In this document: positions 8,805 through 16,017 of the stretch, piece by piece
Layout of the letters: every line of letters begins with the position of its first letter
Position numbering within the stretch: position 1 is the first letter of the stretch
Source: Arcanobacterium_A hippocoleae
GTDB taxonomy: Bacteria > Actinomycetota > Actinomycetes > Actinomycetales > Actinomycetaceae
Direction of reading: 5' to 3'
Length of the DNA: 64,000 bases
Assembly (NCBI RefSeq): GCF_031456295.1
Contig: NZ_JAVDUJ010000001.1
Span: forward strand, 1,178,001-1,242,000
Notes under the pieces: generated by a model
Told to the model about the DNA's origin: nothing
What the model saw: the letters and a program-made list of their open reading frames with translations, nothing else
Databases searched by the model: none
Position numbers and translations under genes: made by a program

Positions 8805-10025
8805 ATGAAAAATGACGAGATCACAGCTGGGGGAAAGGAAAATCTAGCTTCCGCCGGGTATCGAGAAAAACAGCAACTGCTCCGTGATATCCGGCGCGAT
8901 ATGTCTGCTGGCCGCAGTTTTGGAGAGGCACAAACAAATTCTTTGATTTACACTTCACAACTCGCAGCTTTGAAAACTTCGGTCGCAAATGTAATTTTCG
9001 GTGCTGGAGAAACTCTCACTCCGCTCCTGGAAGATCCTGCCGTCACGGATGTACTTGTGAACGGCACTGCAGGCGTGTGGGTAGATCGCGGAAGTGGGCT
9101 CACCCGGCTGCCTGATTCACAAATTGAACCAGAACTGCAAACTGAACCCGGAATTCGCGCATTAGCAGTACGTCTGGCTGCTACTTGCGGGCAACGTCTT
9201 GACGATGCAGCACCCATTGTGGACGGCACTTTTCCTTCTGGCGTGCGGCTGCATGCCGTGCTTCCGCCTTTATCCGCAGAAGGTCCGCTTATTTCTTTGC
9301 GCACGCATCGTCGAAAATCTTTGAGCCTTCCGCAACTTATCGCAAATGGATCAATCCATCCACAGTTTGCGCAAATCCTGCAAGCCTTCATCACGAAGAA
9401 AGCAAATGTGATCATTTCGGGCGCTACTGGCGCTGGCAAAACTACCTTCCTCAGTGCAATGCTGCAGCTCGTGCCACACACAGAGCGAATCTTAGTAATT
9501 GAAGAATCTGCCGAGCTGCGCCCACCGCATCCGCATGTGATCCATCTGCAAGAACGACGGGCGAATGTGCAGGGTATTGGGAAGATTTCGATGAGTGAGC
9601 TCGTGCGTGCCGCGATGCGGATGCGTCCAGACCGGATCGTGCTTGGAGAATGCCGTGGAGCCGAAGTGCGTGATGTGCTCTCTGCCCTGAATACTGGCCA
9701 TGACGGCGGATGGGCAACGATTCACGCAAATTCTGCGGCTGACGTACCAGCACGGCTGGTGGCGCTCGGCGCGCTCGCTGGGATGCAGGAATCAGCAGTG
9801 GCCGCACAAGCAGCCTCCGCGCTTGATGCTGTAGTACATATTCGCCGCAGCGGGAGCCTGCGTTATGTGAGCGAAATCGGGGTATTACAACGAGTTGGCA
9901 GCGAATTACAATGCCACCTGGCGTGGCAGATCAGTCTTGGAAAATCAGGCTCTACCGAGCTTTCCAACGCAAAAATCACGGAATTTCCGGCAGCCAAGCA
10001 ATTACGTGAAAACTTCACAAGATGA
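8805..10025 (+). CDS. tadA: TadA/CpaF-family secretion ATPase
   Basis: 406-residue hexameric ATPase that should power assembly of a Flp-like pilus or pseudopilus. Walker A GATGAGKTTFLSAM lies at about residues 205-218. The Asp box carries EESAEL, and Walker B with the His box are RPDRIVLGECRGAEV and GHDGGWATIHANS, diagnostic of the CpaF/VirB11 group. The start is the ATG at 8805, 38 nt after the TadZ-like gene. Part of the tad cluster; cytoplasmic, docking on TadB and TadC. Confidence 0.95.
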   Translation: MKNDEITAGGKENLASAGYREKQQLLRDIRRDMSAGRSFGEAQTNSLIYTSQLAALKTSVANVIFGAGETLTPLLEDPAVTDVLVNGTAGVWVDRGSGLTRLPDSQIEPELQTEPGIRALAVRLAATCGQRLDDAAPIVDGTFPSGVRLHAVLPPLSAEGPLISLRTHRRKSLSLPQLIANGSIHPQFAQILQAFITKKANVIISGATGAGKTTFLSAMLQLVPHTERILVIEESAELRPPHPHVIHLQERRANVQGIGKISMSELVRAAMRMRPDRIVLGECRGAEVRDVLSALNTGHDGGWATIHANSAADVPARLVALGALAGMQESAVAAQAASALDAVVHIRRSGSLRYVSEIGVLQRVGSELQCHLAWQISLGKSGSTELSNAKITEFPAAKQLRENFTR

Positions 10026-10071
10026 GTTCTGCAGGTCTGCGGGTCTGCAAGATGAAATTTCAGGAAACCAC

Positions 10072-10935
10072 ATGTTACTCACTCTTGAACTGCTTACATT
10101 GGCATGGGCGATCTTTATATTGCAGCGCCGCCCAAAACGCAGCAAAAAATTACGGCAGCAAAATCCACACACCCGAAAAGGAGTAGCCAGCGCTGACTGG
10201 CAAGCACACACAGCAGGCAAAGCACACTTTTGGGGCACGCAAAAAATACGAAAATTTCGCGCACATAATTTTCGGTTCCTGGATCTGGGAATGATCCTGA
10301 CGGAGGTCTCTACCCGGTTACGCTCTGGAGCAATGCTGGAATCTGCATGGGAGAAAACACTTGCGCACACCGGGCTACTTGGGCTGCCGTTAAAGCAAAC
10401 TCCCGAGATCGCTCACACTTCCGACGATCAGCCAAAAATGCAGGCGGAGAGCATGCAGATCCGAAATTTTTCCGCATCCTTCCATGCACACCCACCCGTG
10501 CTCGATGCTGACGGTGTACCGCAGGCGTTACGTGCGATCTGGTCCGCAAATCGTTTTCAGCGGATCCGTTTTGGTATTCCAAGACACGTTATTGAAGCAC
10601 TTCCAGCCACATTCGCTGTCTGCCGTCTTGGATATCGCGCTGGGGCCCCGATGGCGCAAGTACTTGATTCTTGTGCACGCGGAGTAACCGAAGCAAGTGA
10701 AGCAAGAGCTGCACGGCGCACAGCACTGGCCGGACCAGTAGCTTCCGCCCGGATGCTTGCGGCACTGCCAGTGATCGGGATCTTTTTCGGACTTGCGCTC
10801 GGGATCAACGTACCAGACTTTTTAGTTCACAGTTTTCTGGGAAATATCTGCCTCAGCATCGGCATCATATTTGAGCTCGCCGGTATCTGTTACGTCCGGT
10901 TTTTGATTGCACAAGCCCTGACGGGAGAACACTAA
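10072..10935 (+). CDS. tadB: TadB-like inner-membrane platform protein
   Basis: About 287 residues from the ATG at 10072, which has AGGAAA 6 nt upstream. The same frame is open back into tadA, but those residues look non-coding. N-terminal membrane anchor MLLTLELLTLAWAIFIL, a basic Arg/Lys/Gln-rich cytoplasmic stretch, then a GspF/T2SSF-type helical domain (LGYRAGAPMAQVLDSCA). Two C-terminal membrane segments lie around MLAALPVIGIFFGLALGI and LSIGIIFELAGICYVRF. The variable middle (about residues 110-150) is unusually long. Assembly-platform partner of TadA, inferred from order and domain. Confidence 0.85.
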   Translation: MLLTLELLTLAWAIFILQRRPKRSKKLRQQNPHTRKGVASADWQAHTAGKAHFWGTQKIRKFRAHNFRFLDLGMILTEVSTRLRSGAMLESAWEKTLAHTGLLGLPLKQTPEIAHTSDDQPKMQAESMQIRNFSASFHAHPPVLDADGVPQALRAIWSANRFQRIRFGIPRHVIEALPATFAVCRLGYRAGAPMAQVLDSCARGVTEASEARAARRTALAGPVASARMLAALPVIGIFFGLALGINVPDFLVHSFLGNICLSIGIIFELAGICYVRFLIAQALTGEH

Positions 10936-10973
10936 AGACACATTACTGTAACTATCTAGATAAGGAACCCGTC

Positions 10974-11654
10974 ATGCTTGAGCAACTCTTCATTTCATTA
11001 GTAGCAATTTTCGCTGCGCTGGCCTACGCCCCGCCAATTGCACTCACTTATTTTCACGCATTTCGCGCATGGTTTTTCCGCACCCGATTTGGAAAATTGT
11101 TTCTGCCAAAATCAGAACGCAGCGCGATCGAACAGGTCACAATTGTCGATTTGACGGCTGCCGCGCTAAATACCGGGATGGCAATCCCAGCCGCATTGCG
11201 CGCAGTAGAGATGAGTTTAGGCGCTCCACATAATTCGCTCAGTGAGCAGCAAAATGCACAAAATAATCGTTTTCGGCAAACTCCCTCACGTCTCGGAAAC
11301 AAGCGCTCACGCAGTGCTCTTCGCTTGCAAAACAAGCAGGAACGCACTTTAGATCAAGTAGCAAAAAGTCTTTTGATGGGCGCTACTTGGGCTGAAGCGT
11401 GGGAAGGAGTGAGCAAGAAATATGCGATCCTTTCTGACATACTTGCACCAGCATGGGAAGACGGTGCCGCTCCAGTACCACTTCTTGAACGCACGAGCGC
11501 GATCCTGCGTTTAACTCAGCAAAGCCGGGCAAATGAAGCAGCAGCCCGGCTTGGTGCACGCCTGGTAGCGCCACTTGCACTTTGCTTTTTGCCAGCATTC
11601 ATTTTTATTGGCATCGTACCGATCGTAGTAATAGCTGCGAAGCACCTTTTTTAA
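10974..11654 (+). CDS. tadC: TadC-like inner-membrane platform protein
   Basis: 226 residues. An N-terminal membrane segment (LFISLVAIFAALAYAPPIALT) is followed by a T2SSF-type domain. Its first helical part is IVDLTAAALNTGMAIPAAL and its second WAEAWEGVSKKYAILSDILA. A C-terminal membrane segment runs over LVAPLALCFLPAFIFIGIVP. A Gln/Asn/Arg-rich insertion of about 40 residues sits in the middle. Second platform protein of the Tad system, 38 nt after tadB with a plausible RBS (AAGGAA). Confidence 0.82.
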   Translation: MLEQLFISLVAIFAALAYAPPIALTYFHAFRAWFFRTRFGKLFLPKSERSAIEQVTIVDLTAAALNTGMAIPAALRAVEMSLGAPHNSLSEQQNAQNNRFRQTPSRLGNKRSRSALRLQNKQERTLDQVAKSLLMGATWAEAWEGVSKKYAILSDILAPAWEDGAAPVPLLERTSAILRLTQQSRANEAAARLGARLVAPLALCFLPAFIFIGIVPIVVIAAKHLF

Positions 11655-11956
11655 GCGGGAACTTTAAGCTGGAATGCCCATTTCATTCAACTACCGAAAA
11701 TGTTGCTGCCAGAAAATGATTTTCACTTTTCCACTTCGGAAAAACGTAACCTGTACTTCCACAGGCAGGCTTCAGATCTAAACGTAGATTTGCATAATGC
11801 GAGATTCTTAAAAAGTCATCGCCGATGACGCCGCAGAGTCTTTCGAAATAGCAGCGGATCACGTTTTTGGAAAACAAAATCAACTGCATTTTCGAGATTC
11901 CTGGCAAATAGACACCAACTGACCCAAAAGGGTCACAATAAAAAGGAGAACACACT
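11655..11956. other. Gap between tadC and the DUF4244 pilin gene
   Basis: This 302-bp stretch carries no gene. Just before the pilin RBS is a 6-bp inverted repeat TGACCC/GGGTCA with an AAAA loop (11920-11935), which could be an operator or a transcript-processing hairpin. The gap suggests the pilin gene has its own promoter, giving more pilin than machine. Confidence 0.45.
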
Positions 11957-12187
11957 ATGTCTATTCGTAAGTTACGCGCATTTATTGGCAAGCACACTGG
12001 CAAAGTGAATCGACAGGATTTAACGCTTGATCGAAATTTTGAACACGGCATGGTGACGGCAGAATACGCTCTGGGAACCGTTGCCACTACTGGTATTGCC
12101 GGCATTCTGATTTGGCTCTCACAACAAGAATGGCTGCAAGACCTCATCGGTAATCTATTCAAGGAACTAATTTCCAGCTACCTCTAA
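11957..12187 (+). CDS. Small Flp-pilin-like protein (DUF4244 type)
   Basis: 76 residues with a strong RBS (AAAAGGAGAA). A basic, hydrophilic leader of about 30 residues ends in HG, then MVTAEYALGTVATTGIAGIL starts a single hydrophobic helix. This is a prepilin cleavage site of the Flp kind: cleavage after Gly, Glu at position 5. Short and amphipathic C-terminus. It matches the DUF4244 proteins found in actinobacterial Tad loci and is the best candidate for the major pilin. Membrane-inserted until processed. Confidence 0.85.
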   Translation: MSIRKLRAFIGKHTGKVNRQDLTLDRNFEHGMVTAEYALGTVATTGIAGILIWLSQQEWLQDLIGNLFKELISSYL

Positions 12188-12457
12188 TCGTGGATTTTCA
12201 TAATTAGCTTCTCTCGCGCCGAAAAATAGCAGTCCACAAATCCTCCCAATCGTCAGCTGATTCCATAACTATTTGACAGCTGATTCACATCAAACAGCAC
12301 AATATCGGTCTTGCAGTGAGAAGTAACCACAAAATACAGCGTTCGTTTTGCTGCGGGTGAAGGGCTCCTGGTGATTCTCATTTCACGAACTCTTTGCCCG
12401 TAGTAAAACCACGCAATTACTACCCATCTTTAGCTACTTCCAATGAAAGGAAACCAA
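12188..12457. other. Gap between the pilin gene and the TadE-like gene
   Basis: 270 bp without a gene. It holds TTGACA at about 12274, but no matching -10 at the proper distance. A promoter for the two downstream TadE-like genes is plausible but unproven. Confidence 0.3.
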
Positions 12458-12817
12458 ATGCTGAATCTAGATCAGCTTCGGAAAAAATCTGAATCAGGAA
12501 TGGTCTCAGCAGAATTTGCGCTCACGCTCCCGGTGTTCTTAGGTATTGGCCTGCTGATGATGAGCGCTGTGATCCAATCTGTCAATATTGGCCTCGTCAG
12601 TGATGGCGCCCGTGAAGCAGCACGCGCTTATGCTCTTGGTAAACAACCACAAGAGGCGATTAAAATCGCGCAAGAAAGCGCTGGAGCTGAGGCAAAAGTG
12701 ATAATTGAAAAACATGGCGATACCGCATCAATCTCCGTCACCAAACCAGGCACCGGAATCTTTGCACTCATTGATTGGGATTTCACTGCAAAACATTCGG
12801 TGGTATTAGAACCATGA
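12458..12817 (+). CDS. TadE-like pseudopilin
   Basis: 119 residues from the ATG at 12458, with AAAGGA just upstream. An in-frame ATG at 12443 lacks an RBS. After a short charged leader, SGMVSAEFALTLPVFLGIGL forms a TadE-type N-terminal hydrophobic helix with the prepilin-like Gly-Met junction and Glu at position 5. The rest is a small extracytoplasmic domain (EAARAYALGKQPQEAI and so on). It overlaps the next gene by ATGA, so the two are translationally coupled. Minor pilin of the Tad apparatus, by family and context. Confidence 0.85.
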   Translation: MLNLDQLRKKSESGMVSAEFALTLPVFLGIGLLMMSAVIQSVNIGLVSDGAREAARAYALGKQPQEAIKIAQESAGAEAKVIIEKHGDTASISVTKPGTGIFALIDWDFTAKHSVVLEP

Positions 12818-13224
12818 ACCATTACCGATCATGCAATAGTTTGGCACGCAAAAATATCGTCTGGGCAAAATTGGAAAGCGGAATGGCCACACTTACCGTC
12901 GCGGTTGCGATCTTGATCATTGCTTTCCTTGGAATCCTTACAACCGAATATCTCAGCATTCCCAGCCAACTTTCACGCACCCAAAACTACGCCGACCTGG
13001 CAGCTATTTCTGGCGCACAATTGATCCAAAACGGTGCAGAACTAACACAAATTTGCAGCCGTGTAAAAACTCTTGTAAGTGCAGATGCGGAACAGAGCGT
13101 GAAAATCAGCAGCTGTAAAATCATGGAAGAAGATGTACTGATCAAAGCCGAATATCAGCAACTATTACCTTTTCTCACACGAAGAATCACTGCAGACTCA
13201 CGCGCCGGCCCTGTCGAAAAATAG
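12814..13224 (+). CDS. TadE-like protein of the helicase/secretion neighbourhood (Rv3654c type)
   Basis: 136 residues from the ATG at 12814 that overlaps the previous stop (ATGA). A leader of about 22 residues ends in ESG, then MATLTVAVAILIIAFLGILT is a single hydrophobic helix. It differs from its two neighbours in lacking the Glu at position 5. The remainder is a small soluble domain with two cysteines (around residues 78 and 95), which may form a disulphide outside the cell. Last gene of the tad cluster, convergent with the helicase. Confidence 0.8.
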   Translation: MNHYRSCNSLARKNIVWAKLESGMATLTVAVAILIIAFLGILTTEYLSIPSQLSRTQNYADLAAISGAQLIQNGAELTQICSRVKTLVSADAEQSVKISSCKIMEEDVLIKAEYQQLLPFLTRRITADSRAGPVEK

Positions 13225-13273
13225 TACTCACCAATACTCGCCAAGCACACATCTTCCAGCTGATATACCAAAG

Positions 13274-15697
13274 CTACAGCTGAGAAAATTCGGGCAGCAA
13301 AATTTCTAAAACCTGTTGTGCTCCTGATTTCGATAATGGTTCATTGTTATTTCCGCATTTTGGAGACTGGACACATCTTGGGCAGCCATATTTACATGGG
13401 CAATTCTGAAGTAACTCGATCGTTGCCGCTACCCATTCTTCGCAAATAGCAAAGCCGCGCAAGGCACACCCAGATCCACCCGCAAGCGAATCATGAATAA
13501 TCACCGTCGGCGCATTCGTATCTGGATGCAAAGCCGTCGAGAGCCCGCCGAGATCCGATCGATCGCAGGCAGCGAATAAAGGCAATAAACCAATCATTGC
13601 ATGCTCGGCAGCATGCAAAGCACCCGGCAGATTTGCAGCTGGCAAACCTTGTGCGAATAATGCATTTTCATTCACGGTAAACCAGGTGCCACTAGTAGTG
13701 AATTCACGAATCGGTAGATCTAAAGGCACGTATCCCAGATACATCCCATCTCGCGTGCGGCGCACGTCATAACCAATGACCTGAGTTTCCACACGTACAG
13801 AGCCAGTACAAAGCGTCCCGAGAGAAAACTCTCGCGCTATAGCCACCTGTTCAATGCGCACGCTTGTCCGCTTGCGCGCATAGGTGCGAATCTCTTCTTC
13901 GCGATGTTGATGCACCACAGCGATTTCCCCATCAAGCGCATCCACCTTAAATGGCTGCCCCTGATGCACATAGATCGCGCCGGGATAAACGGTGGTATCT
14001 GCTTGCGCCTGCGATACAGTACCAAGCAAAGCCCCTGATTCCCCGTCAATAATCGAAATGGTATGTGATTGTGAACGCAAATCTACCAAATCGTGTGCAC
14101 GCACTTTCAAAGACATATTCCAATACCATCCTTGCGGACGAGATTTCAGTAATTCCTGGCTCGTCAGCTGCGTGAAAAGTTTTTGATCAGCAAGACCGAA
14201 CACAACTAAATCAGTTTCCGATAGCGGCAACTCAGCTGCCGCTGCACACAGATGTGAAGGGAGGATCCATGGATTATTTGGATCAAATACATTCATCTCC
14301 GTAGGCGTTTGAGCAAGTAATTGTGAATGATCTAAAAGATATTGATCAAGTGGATCATCTCGACCGATAAACACAGCTACCCCAGCTGCACCAGCACGGC
14401 CAGTACGCCCGATCTGCTGCTGAAATGATGCCATTGTGCCGGGCCATCCCGTAACAATCACAGCATCAAGCCCAGAAATATCGATCCCCAGCTCCAGCGC
14501 GGATGTAGTTGCCAATGCCCGAATATCTCCACTGCGCAAGCCCATCTCCAAGGCACGCCGTTCCTCAGGAAGATAACCTCCCCGATATGCGCCAACACTG
14601 CCAACCAAGTGCGGAGCGTTTTCACCCAAAAAAGATTGCGCCATTTCAGCCACTCTCTCCGCAGCTGCCCGGGAGCGTACGAAGGTAAGCGTCTGCGCCC
14701 CTGCTGCCACTAAGACGGCAGTGAGCTCACCTGCCTCAACAATTGCATCACGTCGCTTTACCTGATCAGGCTTCGCATCGTGCAGGATCGGCTCAGAAAA
14801 TCCTTGCTCCCACTGCGATGGCAAAACCGCTTCAGTTTCTTGAACTTGCGGAATCTGACGGCAACGTAAAGTATAAATATCTCTTTGCCCGCGCGGACTT
14901 CCGTCATCACTGACGGCAAATACCGGCCCAAATGCAGAACCGAGAAACCGCTGCGCCACAGCTTCCGGATCTGGCGAAGTAGCAGAAAGGAAGACAACTT
15001 TTGGAGATGCCCCATAGTAGTATGCAATCCGCATCAGCCGGCGCAGAATCAATGCCACATTTGCACCGAAGTTACCACGATAGTGATGAAATTCGTCGAT
15101 AACTATCGTCGATAACGAACGGAAAAAACGCGCCCATTTCTCATGATTTGGAAGGATCGCAAAATGTAGAAAATCGGGATTAGAAAAAATCACATCAGCG
15201 TAGTCGCGCGCCCAGGCACGCAATTGCGAATCAGCATCCCCATCAATGGTCGCCAGTAACGGCAAATTTACTTTTCCATCATGATGCTCACGCACACTTT
15301 GCACAATATTCTGCAGCGCATTCTCCTGATCTTTCCCAAGCGCCTTTGTTGGTGCCAAATATAACGTAGTTGGTCTGCGAGCGATTTGCTGCAAGGAAGT
15401 ATTTTCATGATTTTGCTGCATCATTTGTGCCAATATTGGCACCCAAACTGCCAAGGATTTACCTGAACCAGTACCAGTGGCAAGTGCCGTATGCTGCCCC
15501 ATTTGCAGCAGTTCACCGAAAAGTACCTGATGCGTCCAAAGCTTTTCCACACCTTCAGCGATCAACGCTGTACGCAATTGCGTTGGCACCCATTGCGGCC
15601 AATCAGCATGGCATCCAGCACGCGGAGGAATCACGAGATGCTCGGCAATCTGTGCAGCACCGTATTGTTCGATGAGTTTTATGTAACTTACCATCAA
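13274..15697 (-). CDS. DEAD/DEAH-like helicase of the Tad neighbourhood, with DUF1998 C-terminus
   Basis: 807 residues. Superfamily 2 motifs are Walker A ATGTGSGKS (about residues 75-83), the motif II variant DEFH in VIDEFHHYRG (about residue 200), motif III LSAT, and motif VI QQIGRTGRAG. The C-terminal region is DUF1998-like, with a cysteine cluster NCPCKYGCPRCVQSPKCG that may bind zinc or an iron-sulphur cluster. It corresponds to the helicase constantly found next to tad genes in actinobacteria (Rv3649-like). The closest functional relatives are MrfA/Hrq1-type repair helicases. Whether it serves pilus biogenesis or DNA repair is unresolved. Confidence 0.92.
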   Translation of the reverse strand: MMVSYIKLIEQYGAAQIAEHLVIPPRAGCHADWPQWVPTQLRTALIAEGVEKLWTHQVLFGELLQMGQHTALATGTGSGKSLAVWVPILAQMMQQNHENTSLQQIARRPTTLYLAPTKALGKDQENALQNIVQSVREHHDGKVNLPLLATIDGDADSQLRAWARDYADVIFSNPDFLHFAILPNHEKWARFFRSLSTIVIDEFHHYRGNFGANVALILRRLMRIAYYYGASPKVVFLSATSPDPEAVAQRFLGSAFGPVFAVSDDGSPRGQRDIYTLRCRQIPQVQETEAVLPSQWEQGFSEPILHDAKPDQVKRRDAIVEAGELTAVLVAAGAQTLTFVRSRAAAERVAEMAQSFLGENAPHLVGSVGAYRGGYLPEERRALEMGLRSGDIRALATTSALELGIDISGLDAVIVTGWPGTMASFQQQIGRTGRAGAAGVAVFIGRDDPLDQYLLDHSQLLAQTPTEMNVFDPNNPWILPSHLCAAAAELPLSETDLVVFGLADQKLFTQLTSQELLKSRPQGWYWNMSLKVRAHDLVDLRSQSHTISIIDGESGALLGTVSQAQADTTVYPGAIYVHQGQPFKVDALDGEIAVVHQHREEEIRTYARKRTSVRIEQVAIAREFSLGTLCTGSVRVETQVIGYDVRRTRDGMYLGYVPLDLPIREFTTSGTWFTVNENALFAQGLPAANLPGALHAAEHAMIGLLPLFAACDRSDLGGLSTALHPDTNAPTVIIHDSLAGGSGCALRGFAICEEWVAATIELLQNCPCKYGCPRCVQSPKCGNNNEPLSKSGAQQVLEILLPEFSQL

Positions 15698-16017
15698 CTA
15701 TCCTTCGTCGCCGATATTTATTTTCATCTTTGCGATGATGCAAACAAAGCTTTCGGAAACTGTGAAAACATCTCTGATCAAAGCAAATAGATATTGCAAA
15801 AGTAAGAAAAAATCACTTCTGTTTGCTTTTCGCTCAGCACACATATATTAATACGGTATAGGCAGATATATTTGTACGGTATTGAGATGAGCTCCCGAAA
15901 GGAGTTAAATCTCTTTTGGTGAATCATGGATTGATGCAAAAACACCGTTTATCAACGAATAAATCTACTATACAACAGCTAAAAATCTAAAGAATAAGTA
16001 AAATCAAGGAATACAAC
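15698..16017. other. Divergent helicase-topA intergenic region
   Basis: 320 bp without a gene. It is AT-rich and contains the tandem 17-bp repeats listed separately, plus a short CTCC/GGAG hairpin at about 15892-15904. The topA GTG is preceded by AAGGA. Confidence 0.4.
15843..15882. repeat. Tandem 17-bp repeats upstream of topA
   Basis: ATATATTAATACGGTAT (15843-15859) recurs as ATATATTTGTACGGTAT (15866-15882). There are two mismatches and a 23-bp period, about two helical turns. The location about 135 nt before topA suggests paired binding sites or a duplicated promoter element. Confidence 0.6.

Noticed and set aside
9895..10071. A longer TadB start overlapping tadA
   Set aside because: The frame is open, but a good RBS precedes the ATG at 10072, and the extra residues look like a shadow of tadA, without membrane or domain character.
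15843..15882. CRISPR or satellite array
   Set aside because: Only two copies with a 23-bp period and no spacers or cas genes.
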